Source of the DNA: Cytophagales bacterium
GTDB taxonomy: Bacteria > Bacteroidota > Bacteroidia > Cytophagales > Bernardetiaceae
Assembly: GCA_004293815.1 (NCBI GenBank)
Contig: RDZD01000020.1
Coordinates: 27,589-91,588 of the forward strand
Reading direction: 5' to 3'
DNA length: 64,000 nt
A model generated the notes under the pieces. That model searched no databases. It was not told the DNA's origin and worked only from the letters and a program-made list of their open reading frames with translations. How positions within the stretch are numbered: the stretch's first letter is position 1; the number at the start of each line of letters is the position of its first letter. Positions 36,201 to 44,208 of this stretch are shown one piece after another. The position numbers and the translations under genes were made by a program.

Positions 36201-37004
36201 TTATTTACCCAAAAGCTTTTTGAGCAGATTGTGTACAAATGGGAGCTTTGATTTTACCGCAAGGCTTGTCCGATCTCTGAACAAGTTAAAATCAGATGCT
36301 CGTGAACCAGCATATTGATAAACATGCCACTTAGAGTGATGAAAAATTTTGCCTTGTCCATAAGCATAGAAGCAAGTACTTGGCTTTTCTAAGGCCGAGG
36401 CTAAGGTTGCCCCGCCCGAGGTCAGGCAATAAAAAGCCTTACAGGATACAATAGCACTGCAATAGTCCTCTATAGTAGGGGTTTCCAGAGTTTGCAGCGC
36501 GTTGCCAATAGGGAAATTTGTATTGCCACGTACTTTGAGCTGAAAATCTACTGTTACATGGTTCTTTTTAAAGAACTTTTCTATGGTCTGCCCTGAAACC
36601 ATCCCGACATTGGACACATAGTTGGGATCATAAATTACTTTATCTTTTAAATCTTCTCTTATCTTGGGTTTGAAGTAAAGCTCTGGCTCATGCCAATAAT
36701 TCCCGTCAAACAGATGATAGTTCATTAAAACTGCATCTAGTATGTTTATGCGGGAATCTTTTTCAAAATAAGGCATCACATCTATGTATGGAAAAGAGCC
36801 ATCTTCGTCGGTGAATCCATCAATATAGGGATTCATCTCCCATACCAGCCTTTTATAGTCAGGGTGCCTAAAATCAGATTTATTAGAGATAAAAACCTGG
36901 TCATAAAAACCTAGTTCCTTGGCCAAACGAGGCACAGGCGTTACAAAAAGGTGGTCGCCTAGTCCGCCATACATGATTTGGATAATGAGTTTTTGACTGC
37001 TCAT
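36201..37004 (-). CDS. Glycosyltransferase, family 9-like (heptosyltransferase fold)
   Basis: A 267-residue GT-B-type protein. The N-terminal LIIQIMYGGLGDHLFVTPVP is the first-strand motif of the GT9 family (ADP-heptose:LPS heptosyltransferase and relatives). The C-terminal half has YCSAIVSCKAFYCLTSGGATLASALEKPSTCFYA, close to the family donor-site loop that discriminates nucleotide sugars. It is shorter than classical heptosyltransferases (about 340). It sits 11 bp downstream of an FkbM-type methyltransferase on the same strand, so the two probably act on one surface glycan. The sugar is not predictable. Confidence 0.78.
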   Translation of the reverse strand: MSSQKLIIQIMYGGLGDHLFVTPVPRLAKELGFYDQVFISNKSDFRHPDYKRLVWEMNPYIDGFTDEDGSFPYIDVMPYFEKDSRINILDAVLMNYHLFDGNYWHEPELYFKPKIREDLKDKVIYDPNYVSNVGMVSGQTIEKFFKKNHVTVDFQLKVRGNTNFPIGNALQTLETPTIEDYCSAIVSCKAFYCLTSGGATLASALEKPSTCFYAYGQGKIFHHSKWHVYQYAGSRASDFNLFRDRTSLAVKSKLPFVHNLLKKLLGK

Positions 37005-37015
37005 ACGTTTATGAA

Positions 37016-37843
37016 TCAGGCGTTTGTTTGGGGTTTGGGCTTACCAAAAACGAGGTGTTTGATACTTCTTAAAAAGCCCCAAAGGCTCTTTTTAAAGTTA
37101 CGAAGCAGATTTTTGAGCTTGTACTTAGCTATCTGGCCACCACTCATGTAACGCTTATTGAAATAAACCGCATCACCAAAATAACCGCTTTGATAAGTGA
37201 ACTTCACAAAAATAAAGCCTGATGCCTCCATATAAGCATGAAGCTCTGAAAACATGGCTTGTCCTTGGTAAATTTCAAAAAACTCTACCTCGGTTTGAAT
37301 GCTTTTTACCTTTGCGATGTGCTCGCCCATACTTTTGAGTGCCATCAACTCCGCACCTTGTATGTCCATCCACATGAGTGCTACTTCGTTGATGTGATTG
37401 TCCCTAAAAAACGTGTCTAAACGTGTTGTGGGCACTTGCACCTCTTTTTGCACATAGTTTTCTTTGGGATACTTTCCGCTGGCCTTAAAAAGTGAAGACG
37501 CACCTGGGTTGCCATCAGCCCAAATAGTTTCGGTTTTTTCAGGGTCTATTGGATAAAAGGTGATAAAGCCGTTACGATCAGATACTGCCTTTTCCGTTAG
37601 AACAATGTTGGGATAGTCCTTAATCGCTGCCCTGCAAAGAGGCAATGTTTGGTCATTACACTCAAAAGCAAATATTTTGGCGTGAGGAAATTTCTTGGCA
37701 AAGCGTAAGCTTTCCTGACAGTCGCGCGCACCAAGCTCCACAATCACTTGAGTATCTTGTGGTGATACGATTTGAGCAGACGTAAGAACAAAATTATCAA
37801 GCGTATCCATAAACAGTCTGAAAAGGTGTTTTTGCACTTTCAC
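37016..37843 (-). CDS. FkbM-family SAM-dependent methyltransferase
   Basis: A 275-residue class I methyltransferase. The SAM-binding motif is VIVELGARDCQESLRFA, followed by IFAFECND, then LMWMDIQGAELMALKSM, the FkbM signature. This family commonly methylates sugars or lipid-linked glycans in surface polysaccharide loci. It is paired with the GT9-like gene, 11 bp apart. The C-terminus has an extra basic tail (LRNFKKSLWGFLRSIKHLV). ATG at about codon 12 (MDTLDNF) is an alternative start. The tRNA-Cys terminator lies just upstream. Confidence 0.85.
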   Translation of the reverse strand: MKVQKHLFRLFMDTLDNFVLTSAQIVSPQDTQVIVELGARDCQESLRFAKKFPHAKIFAFECNDQTLPLCRAAIKDYPNIVLTEKAVSDRNGFITFYPIDPEKTETIWADGNPGASSLFKASGKYPKENYVQKEVQVPTTRLDTFFRDNHINEVALMWMDIQGAELMALKSMGEHIAKVKSIQTEVEFFEIYQGQAMFSELHAYMEASGFIFVKFTYQSGYFGDAVYFNKRYMSGGQIAKYKLKNLLRNFKKSLWGFLRSIKHLVFGKPKPQTNA

Positions 37844-37883
37844 ACCCTCAAAATGGGGCTTACAGGAGCAGTAAATTGATTAC

Positions 37884-37916
37884 ACAAAAAAAGATGTAAT
37901 GAAGATTACATCTTTT
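37884..37916 (-). terminator. Terminator of tRNA-Cys
   Basis: Minus strand: perfect 12-bp hairpin (arms 37916-37905 and 37900-37889, 4-nt loop) followed by a T-run at 37891-37885. It starts about 11 nt after the tRNA 3' end. Confidence 0.82.
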
Positions 37917-37926
37917 AGAGCTCAGT

Positions 37927-38000
37927 TGGAGGTCACGAGCGGATTCGAACCGCTGTAGCAGCTTTTGCAGAGCTGAGCCTAGCCTCTCGGCCACGTGACC
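37927..38000 (-). tRNA. tRNA-Cys (anticodon GCA)
   Basis: Minus strand from 38000: acceptor GGTCACG pairs with CGTGACC, discriminator T, and an encoded CCA at 37929-37927. The anticodon arm has CAGCT/AGCTG with loop CTGCAAA, which gives GCA for cysteine; a U discriminator is the known tRNA-Cys identity base. T arm GCGGTTCGAATCCGC is normal. The tRNA has its own promoter and terminator. Confidence 0.96.
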
Positions 38001-38017
38001 TTTTTAATTAAGAGCTA

Positions 38018-38049
38018 CAAAATTACATCTTTTTTTTTAATTAGCCAAA
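38018..38049 (-). promoter_or_regulatory. tRNA-Cys promoter
   Basis: Minus strand: TTTG at 38049-38046, 20 nt, perfect TAATTTTG at 38025-38018. The predicted start lies about 10 bp before the tRNA 5' end. Confidence 0.6.
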
Positions 38050-38442
38050 CAAATGATCATAAAAAGTCCTCTATTTTTCTTGATACTTCATAAAAGGTTT
38101 GTTTCAAGAGTTTTATTACTAGAGTTTGGTATGCCTCTTCAATCTCTGATACCTAATTTTGATTATAAAACGTCTAAAGGATTTCTTTCTCTTGACATCA
38201 AAGCCCGTTCATAAAAAAAAACCTGCATTTCATAAACTTCAGCTATCAAACTATTGCTTTTTAGTGTTTAATTTAAAAAATTTGCGTAGTTTAAATATCC
38301 ATTCGCTCACAGCAGCATTTTGTTAACTACAGTTTATTATCCAGTGTTTTTGTTTTGAATTATTGCAATCTGATTTTTCCGATTTTGTTTTTGTTACCAT
38401 CTCTACTATTGGATTATTCTAAAGGATCCTCTTTAGAAGCTT
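38050..38442. other. AT-rich intergenic stretch upstream of tRNA-Cys
   Basis: No gene. A lone plus-strand TAATTTTG (38154-38161) has no TTTG at the right spacing. A small untranslated transcript cannot be excluded, but no structured RNA is recognisable. Confidence 0.5.
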
Positions 38443-38476
38443 AAAAAGCGGTATGTACCTAAACATATCGCTTTTT
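38443..38476 (-). terminator. Terminator after the pyk - membrane protein pair
   Basis: A 14-bp hairpin (AAAAAGCGGTATGT with ACATATCGCTTTTT, one wobble pair, 6-nt loop), just after the stop of the 38482 gene on the minus strand, with a T-run at its 3' side. Confidence 0.8.
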
Positions 38477-38481
38477 GCATT

Positions 38482-38970
38482 TTAACCCAAAACTCTCAGA
38501 AACCATTCGCGTAAAAAAACAGCAATACTAGAAAACACTACGCCCCAAAAAATAGCACTTATACTCATCCACAAAATAATATTCTCTTTGCGTTCGCCAA
38601 ATGATACAGCAATGAGCGTACCGCCTGGTGGGCTAAAAAGCAGAGGCGACAAGAAAGCAACTCCTTTGATACCATAGCCTCGCCAAATTTTCACTATTTG
38701 TCGGTTGCGCTTAGTGAAGAGCTTAGGCTTTTTTTTACGAAACCCCAAAAGCCAAGTTCTGAGCGGTACTCCTAGCCAAGACAGCAAAACTGCCGTTGTA
38801 ATCATTCCGCAGCTAGTGGGTATAAAAATCCCCAACCAACCGAGTTTGAAAGTAGCCCCTAAAATAGGCCCAAAGAGGAACTTGAGCATACTCGCAAAAA
38901 AAACCATCAAGTATTCTTTCCAGAACTCTGGCATTGAGCCAGCTGCTTTAAAAATAGTCAAAAAGTACAT
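38482..38970 (-). CDS. Small multi-spanning membrane protein (Sm_multidrug_ex-like)
   Basis: A 162-residue membrane protein with about four to five transmembrane helices, a basic loop (GFRKKKPKLFTKRNRQ) and a GYGIKGVAFLSPLLFSPPGG segment. The pattern resembles the family labelled small multi-drug export protein, whose function is poorly known; the name should not be taken as a proven activity. Its start codon is adjacent to the stop of pyk (38971), so it is almost certainly translated from the same message. A link to glycolysis or to membrane energisation is only inferred from that coupling. Confidence 0.72.
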   Translation of the reverse strand: MYFLTIFKAAGSMPEFWKEYLMVFFASMLKFLFGPILGATFKLGWLGIFIPTSCGMITTAVLLSWLGVPLRTWLLGFRKKKPKLFTKRNRQIVKIWRGYGIKGVAFLSPLLFSPPGGTLIAVSFGERKENIILWMSISAIFWGVVFSSIAVFLREWFLRVLG

Positions 38971-40401
38971 CTATTTGACTTTAGTGATTTTAAGCATATT
39001 GGTCTGGTGCTTTTCTTGAATAGGCATACTGGCCGTGTTAATAAAAATATCTCCTTTTTTAAGATGTCCTTGCTCTATCAGCATATTGGCCGTGTCAGCT
39101 ATGGTTTCGTCTGTGGTAGTCATTTTGTCATAATAAAATCCACGAACTCCCCATATCAAGCTCATGGTGTTGAGCAAGGGCACATTGGACGTGAAGATAA
39201 AAACATGGGCTTCGGGTCTATGTGAGGCTAGATGATAGGCTGTATAACCTGACTGCGTCATACCGATGATTGCGGTGGCTTGAGTTTCTTCTGCCAAACG
39301 ACAAGCCATTTGTACAAGGCTTCGGCTTGTAGCATCAGGTACAGAGGTGTCTATGTCACGGTATTTATTGTAGACGTTACTGCTGATTTCTACTGAGTTG
39401 ATGGTTTTGGACATACTTCTGATAACCTCTAGAGGATACTTGCCAACAGCGGTTTCGCCAGAGAGCATCAGTGCATCAGCACCATCGAGAACGGCATTAG
39501 CCACGTCGTTGGTTTCTGCACGAGTAGGACGCGGAGCATCTATCATACTTTCCATCATCTGAGTAGCAATGACCACTGGTTTAGACGCTGCATTGCATTT
39601 GTGAACAATCATTTTTTGAACTACAGGTACGTCCTCAAGAGGAATTTCTACCCCCAGATCGCCACGCGCTACCATTACAGCATCTGTCACCTCTATAATT
39701 CGGTCAATATTTTTACCTATCGCTTCTGGACGTTCTATTTTAGCTATGACATGGGCGAATTTACCACTTTCCTTGATGATTTGCCTTACCTCTAAAATGT
39801 CTTCAGCTGAGCGGACAAAAGAGAGTGCTATCCACTCCACATCATGTTCTAAGCCAAAAGTCAAATCCTCGCGGTCTTTGGCCGTAAGTGAAGGAGCAGA
39901 AATTTCTGTAAGCGGCAAGTTCATGCCTTTTTTGGATTTTAAAATACCTCCATAATTGACTTCCGTATCCACCTCAGTATCTCTAACAGCCGTCACACAA
40001 ACCTCCAGTTTGCCGTCGTCCATCAATATCAAGTCGCCCACCTTTACATCTTTGGGCAAGGCTTTATAAACACAAGAGACGCGTCCATTTTTGCCTATTT
40101 CATCGTTGATGGTAATGGTAAGCTTTCCACCCTTCACAAGCTCCATGCCGTTATTTTCCACCATGCCCACACGAATTTTAGGACCTTGAAGATCTTGTAA
40201 GAGGCCCACATTATAGCCATACTCTTGATTGATAGACCGTACATGTTCTATTACCTTGAGGTGATCAGCATGGGTACCATGGGAAAAGTTAAGCCTAAAA
40301 ACATCAACTCCTGCCAAAATAAGCTCTAATAATTTTTCTCGTGTGTTAGTAACCGTTCCAACGGTGGCTATAATTTTGGTTTTATTAAAAAAAGGTTTCA
40401 T
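38971..40401 (-). CDS. pyk: Pyruvate kinase
   Basis: A 476-residue cytoplasmic glycolytic enzyme (PEP + ADP to pyruvate + ATP). Motifs include TKIIATVGTVTNTREKL at the N-terminus, MDDGKLEV, IAKIERPEAIGKNIDRIIE with the catalytic lysine, MVARGDLGVEIPLEDVPVVQ, and MLSGETAVGKYP. The C-terminal domain is complete. Length is normal for the bacterial enzyme. It is the first gene of a two-gene unit with the small membrane protein. Confidence 0.98.
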   Translation of the reverse strand: MKPFFNKTKIIATVGTVTNTREKLLELILAGVDVFRLNFSHGTHADHLKVIEHVRSINQEYGYNVGLLQDLQGPKIRVGMVENNGMELVKGGKLTITINDEIGKNGRVSCVYKALPKDVKVGDLILMDDGKLEVCVTAVRDTEVDTEVNYGGILKSKKGMNLPLTEISAPSLTAKDREDLTFGLEHDVEWIALSFVRSAEDILEVRQIIKESGKFAHVIAKIERPEAIGKNIDRIIEVTDAVMVARGDLGVEIPLEDVPVVQKMIVHKCNAASKPVVIATQMMESMIDAPRPTRAETNDVANAVLDGADALMLSGETAVGKYPLEVIRSMSKTINSVEISSNVYNKYRDIDTSVPDATSRSLVQMACRLAEETQATAIIGMTQSGYTAYHLASHRPEAHVFIFTSNVPLLNTMSLIWGVRGFYYDKMTTTDETIADTANMLIEQGHLKKGDIFINTASMPIQEKHQTNMLKITKVK

Positions 40402-40444
40402 AGCGGCTTAAGACTAATTCTTTTGAGGGTTTCGTTTTTGGTGG

Positions 40445-40452
40445 CAAATCTA
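40445..40452 (-). promoter_or_regulatory. Possible -7 element for pyk
   Basis: Minus strand TAGATTTG, perfect for the -7 pattern, with a leader of about 40 nt. No good TTTG is found upstream, so this is only moderately supported. Confidence 0.35.
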
Positions 40453-40817
40453 GTATTATTCTAAGGAAAGCCATAGAGAGCACTTATAAAAAATACTGCT
40501 CTAGAATTAAGAATAAATTTTCTTAAAACGTTAAAGTTATAGATTAGAACTCGTAAAAGCAAATGTTTATTTCTAAATTCGCATAAAATAGTTTGTTTTT
40601 GTTTGGTGCTAAGCTATACAATTGTTTTAGAAAACAACTTTGTGCTATCCATTTCAATTACCAAAATATCTGATAATGACTATTGGTAAAATCCAAAATA
40701 TTTCAGCTAGTTTGTAGGGCAATTGAGTAGGCCAAGCTAAAAGTACCTGAGTCTTGAAGCTGTTTTGTGGGGTATTTTAAAAAATGTGTGCCAAAAGCAT
40801 ATTTTTTTATCCCTTTT
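40453..40817. other. AT-rich intergenic stretch between divergent pyk and the 40970 gene
   Basis: Nothing coding is visible in this part of the 568-bp gap, and no clear RNA structure or repeat. It may carry regulatory sequence for the two divergent promoters. Confidence 0.5.
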
Positions 40818-40849
40818 TTTAACGTCTTCAAAACTAAAGTTTAATTTTG
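40818..40849 (+). promoter_or_regulatory. Probable promoter for the 40970 membrane protein
   Basis: TTTA at 40818-40821, 20 nt, TAATTTTG at 40842-40849. Leader of about 115 nt. Confidence 0.42.
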
Positions 40850-40969
40850 TAGCGTCTTAGCCTGCAAGCAACTTGTTTATCTAAACGATAAAAATTTAGA
40901 CAATCAAGCTTTTGCATTAAAAAACTCCAGCAGGATAATGCCTTGCGTTTTTAACCTTGTATTGAAGTA

Positions 40970-41665
40970 ATGTCAAAAATATCTGCCTCAGCCACCACAC
41001 AATTTGTTCTTCTGAATATTTTCATTGTGTTGGTATTGCCTATAAGCTCAGCATTTTTGGCCAAATGGATACTAGAAACGATGTTTTTGAGCAATGCAGA
41101 ATGTGTCATGTATCTCAAGAATGCTCAAATGCACTACGGACACCCTTATTTTTTATCGACTCTTTGGTCTATGCTATGTATGCTTGTGGCAGTATACCAA
41201 CTAAGACGACGTTTTATGATTTTTGACTTAAATGGACGAAAGTATAACATCATATTGGTAATTTTTTTAGTACTTGCAGCGTTTATTGGAGTAGAGCTAA
41301 CAAGCGATATGTTTTTTCCCAAAAATAAATGGTGGTCTTATGCCAACTACAACTGGTTTAAAAACGCCACCAAAGACGAAGTACTGATTTATCTTTTTCC
41401 TCATTTAGCTGCTGGTTTTTTGCAATGGCAACTGCTTTTAGTGGTTATGCGCATTGCTAATGTGGACTGGGAGCTGAAAGAAGCTAAACAACTACTCCGT
41501 CGTCATCAATGGTCTTTGGAAGAATTTTTTCTTTTGCTTAAAAAAAGAAACCCAAGTAACAAACAACTAGCCCAAATACTGGCTCAAGAATCGGCTAATC
41601 CTAAACTAATGGGCTACAGCTATTCAGACTTGAAACGCGCCGAAAAAAAATTGGCATCAGATTAG
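40970..41665 (+). CDS. Four-helix membrane protein of unknown function
   Basis: A 231-residue protein with transmembrane helices at about residues 13-32, 60-80, 92-112 and 140-160, and a soluble, charged C-terminal tail (about 165-231, EAKQLLRRHQWSLEEFFLLLKKRNPSNK) likely in the cytoplasm. No motif that I recognise. It is isolated, with its own promoter, and followed after 80 bp by an amidohydrolase gene on the same strand. Confidence 0.72.
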   Translation: MSKISASATTQFVLLNIFIVLVLPISSAFLAKWILETMFLSNAECVMYLKNAQMHYGHPYFLSTLWSMLCMLVAVYQLRRRFMIFDLNGRKYNIILVIFLVLAAFIGVELTSDMFFPKNKWWSYANYNWFKNATKDEVLIYLFPHLAAGFLQWQLLLVVMRIANVDWELKEAKQLLRRHQWSLEEFFLLLKKRNPSNKQLAQILAQESANPKLMGYSYSDLKRAEKKLASD

Positions 41666-41717
41666 CAAACACCAATTAAGTTTTTGCCAGAAATAAATAA
41701 ACCCACTATTTTGCACT

Positions 41718-41725
41718 TAATTTTG
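41718..41725 (+). promoter_or_regulatory. Possible -7 element for the amidohydrolase gene
   Basis: TAATTTTG at 41718-41725 is a perfect -7 match but there is no TTTG at the right distance. The leader would be only about 14 nt. Confidence 0.35.
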
Positions 41726-41745
41726 CCTTTATTATTGCTATTATA

Positions 41746-43395
41746 ATGAAAAAACATCTATCCTATTTGATATTGCTGACAGGCCTTGTTCTATATGGCT
41801 GCAAAGGCAAAGAGAAAGCTGACTTGATTGTTTATAATGCCCTAGTTCACACAGTGGATGGTCAAATGTCTAAAGCTGATGGCTTTGCTATACGTGACGG
41901 TAAATTCCTAGAGGTGGGCGATGGTGCAGCTCTTTTGGAAAAATACGAGAGCGTGGCTCAGTTGGACATGCAACGCAAAACTATTGTGCCGGGTTTTGTA
42001 GATGCTCATACTCATCTGATTGGTTTGGCCGAACGTATACAACAAGCAGACCTCCGTGAGGCGATGTCTATGGAAGGCATTGTTGAGCAACTTGAACAAT
42101 ACAAGCAAAAGTATCCTGACAGGCAGTGGCTTGTAGGCTGGGGCTGGGACCAAAACAAATGGACGGATAAAACGATGCCAACCAAAAAGCTATTGGATGA
42201 AAAATTTCCTAATGTGGCTGTAGTGCTCAAGCGAATTGACGGTCATGCGGTTTTGGTTAATCAAAAAGCCTTAGATTTGGCAGGTATCACTGCCCAAACA
42301 ACTGTAAGCGGCGGCTCCATTGAGCTTCAGAACGGTAAGTTAACAGGACTTTTACTAGAAGATCCTGCCTTTAACTTGGTGTTGAGCAAACTGCCGCAAC
42401 CCAACGATACAGAGTGGGCAGAGATGCTTTTCGCTGCTCAAAAGAAGTGTTTAGAAGTGGGGCTTACTACCATTAGCGAAGCTGGCTTAGATAAAAAAAC
42501 TGTAGATTTGCTCGAGAAGCTTGAAAAGGAAAATAAACTTAAGCTCAGAATTTATGCTATGCTCAACCCTACAGACGAGAATAAAAAGCACTACTTAGCC
42601 AAAGGCCCTTACAATACAGGTCGTGTCAACGTGCGTTCGTTTAAGGTATACGCAGACGGAGCCTTAGGTTCGCGAGGTGCTTGCTTGCTGGCTCCTTATT
42701 CCGATAAACCCGATACTCGCGGCGTGATGCAAAAAACGCCTAAAGAGTTGGAAGATTTATACAACGAAATAGCACCTAAAGGTTTTCAAATCAACACCCA
42801 CTGCATTGGCGACTCTGCTGTAAGAGCGGTTTTAGACATCTATGGCAAGATTTTGAAGGGAACCAATGACAAACGATGGCGCATAGAACACGCACAGGTT
42901 GTTCATCCTCAAGATATCAATAAGTTCAAACAATTCTCTGTTTTGGCATCAGTTCAACCCCAACATGTATCTTCAGACTGGAAATGGGCTAAAGATAGAC
43001 TGGGCCCAGATCGCGTAAAGTATGCGTATGTTTTTAAAGATCTTATGGTTCAAAACGGGCAAATTGCTTTCGGTAGCGACTTTCCAGTAGTTCCAGAAAA
43101 TCCCATCTATACATTTCATGCGGCAGTGTCCCGCACTGACGAAAACTTTGAACCAGATGGTGGTTATATGCCCGAACAAATCATGGACAAGCCTACAGCT
43201 CTAAAAGCTCTTACCATTTGGTCTGCCTTTGCCAACTTCGAAGAGAAAGATAAAGGCAGCATAGAAGCAGGCAAGTTTGCCGACTTTGTTGTGCTGGATA
43301 CGGATATTTTAGATACAGACAATCTCTTGCTGCGCAACACGATGATATTACGAACCTTCATTAACGGAGAAGAGGTTTACAAAAACGAGCAATAG
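41746..43395 (+). CDS. Amidohydrolase-3 family lipoprotein (YtcJ-like)
   Basis: A 549-residue exported metal-dependent hydrolase. A lipoprotein signal ends at lipobox LYGC (C19). The amidohydrolase signature VPGFVDAHTHL supplies two metal-binding histidines; later come WLVGWGWDQNKW, GLTTISEAGLDK, FKVYADGALGSRGACL, QINTHCIGDSAV, RIEHAQVV and FGSDFPVVP, all typical of the YtcJ/LAF3-like amidohydrolase-3 group, which cleaves amide or ester bonds of largely unknown substrates. It appears complete. A lipid-anchored periplasmic or surface location is unusual for the superfamily but common in Bacteroidota members. Confidence 0.92.
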   Translation: MKKHLSYLILLTGLVLYGCKGKEKADLIVYNALVHTVDGQMSKADGFAIRDGKFLEVGDGAALLEKYESVAQLDMQRKTIVPGFVDAHTHLIGLAERIQQADLREAMSMEGIVEQLEQYKQKYPDRQWLVGWGWDQNKWTDKTMPTKKLLDEKFPNVAVVLKRIDGHAVLVNQKALDLAGITAQTTVSGGSIELQNGKLTGLLLEDPAFNLVLSKLPQPNDTEWAEMLFAAQKKCLEVGLTTISEAGLDKKTVDLLEKLEKENKLKLRIYAMLNPTDENKKHYLAKGPYNTGRVNVRSFKVYADGALGSRGACLLAPYSDKPDTRGVMQKTPKELEDLYNEIAPKGFQINTHCIGDSAVRAVLDIYGKILKGTNDKRWRIEHAQVVHPQDINKFKQFSVLASVQPQHVSSDWKWAKDRLGPDRVKYAYVFKDLMVQNGQIAFGSDFPVVPENPIYTFHAAVSRTDENFEPDGGYMPEQIMDKPTALKALTIWSAFANFEEKDKGSIEAGKFADFVVLDTDILDTDNLLLRNTMILRTFINGEEVYKNEQ

Positions 43396-43407
43396 TTTTT
43401 GGTTATC

Positions 43408-43453
43408 ATATTAAAAAAGCCATTTGTATGTAAGCAAATGGCTTTTTTAATAT
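43408..43453 (+). terminator. Terminator after the amidohydrolase
   Basis: A perfect 19-bp inverted repeat (arms 43408-43426 and 43435-43453, 8-nt loop) with a GCCATTTG/CAAATGGC core and a T-run. Confidence 0.87.
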
Positions 43454-43642
43454 ATACTCATTAATACTATCCAACACAAACTCTCGGTCATAGCTAAGCT
43501 TTTTGTGTATTCTATACTTTTTTAGACTTCTTTATCACTGTCTAAAAAAATATTGCATAATATTTGTATTGTTAAAAACATTGATAGAAATTGCCGCTAT
43601 CAATTGGTATCGTCATTTTATTTCATAAACAACTTTATAGAA

Positions 43643-44089
43643 ATGTTAGATTTACGCCCTTATTACACCCTTGTAGAAGACTGCGTTCGCTCATTGGGTA
43701 TAGACCCTCATACTTGCAGAGGCCAGAACCCTGGTCAATGGGATATGAAAAAAGGCTCAGCTCAGGTTTGGATAGACGTTTTTGTGTCTCAGCACAATCC
43801 TACTTACGGCTATTTTCAGACTATGGCTCCCATCTGCCAAGTGCCTTTGGTAAATCAAATGGAGTTCTTTAAAGAGGCTCTTGAAACCAATCACACACTC
43901 TATGGCGTGGCGTTTACTGTATTTAAAGGTTGGCTATACCTCAAAATGATCAGGGAAGTACATGGCCTAGACCGTGATGAAGTATTGGCTATGCTCAATA
44001 GAACTGGTACTTATGCTGATGAGTATGACGACCACTTCAAAAATAAGTATTTCGGCAACCAGAACCAACCACCTAAGCCTTCTTGGTAG
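43643..44089 (+). CDS. YbjN/CesT-like small protein
   Basis: A 148-residue acidic cytoplasmic protein. The pattern (VEDCVRSLGIDPHTC, VWIDVFVSQHNPTYGYFQT, FFKEALETNHTLYGVAFTVF) with a long central sheet and helices fits the YbjN/type III chaperone-like fold common in Bacteroidota genomes. I choose ATG 43643; the frame from 43553 adds 30 residues that are low-complexity and lie over AT-rich leader sequence. Function unknown. It stands alone between two strong terminators. Confidence 0.75.
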   Translation: MLDLRPYYTLVEDCVRSLGIDPHTCRGQNPGQWDMKKGSAQVWIDVFVSQHNPTYGYFQTMAPICQVPLVNQMEFFKEALETNHTLYGVAFTVFKGWLYLKMIREVHGLDRDEVLAMLNRTGTYADEYDDHFKNKYFGNQNQPPKPSW

Positions 44090-44112
44090 ACGATCACAAA
44101 CTATTTTGTAAT

Positions 44113-44148
44113 AAAAAAAAACGTCGTGCATCAACACGGCGTTTTTTT
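44113..44148. terminator. Terminator after the YbjN-like gene
   Basis: Hairpin with A-run/ACGTCGTG paired with CACGGCGT and T-run (44113-44128 and 44135-44148, one wobble pair). Symmetric A and T tracts mean it could work on both strands. Confidence 0.8.
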
Positions 44149-44174
44149 GTTGTGAGAAAAATCTAAAAAACACG

Positions 44175-44181
44175 TAATTTG
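44175..44181 (+). promoter_or_regulatory. Possible short-spaced -7 element for fni
   Basis: TAATTTG followed by C, one base shorter than the TAnnTTTG pattern. The giant gene has the same TAATTTGC at 8329-8336, close to its ATG, so this could be a variant -7 box. No matching TTTG is found upstream. Confidence 0.3.
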
Positions 44182-44208
44182 CAGCATCTTTTTTATTCCC
44201 CAAACTTC

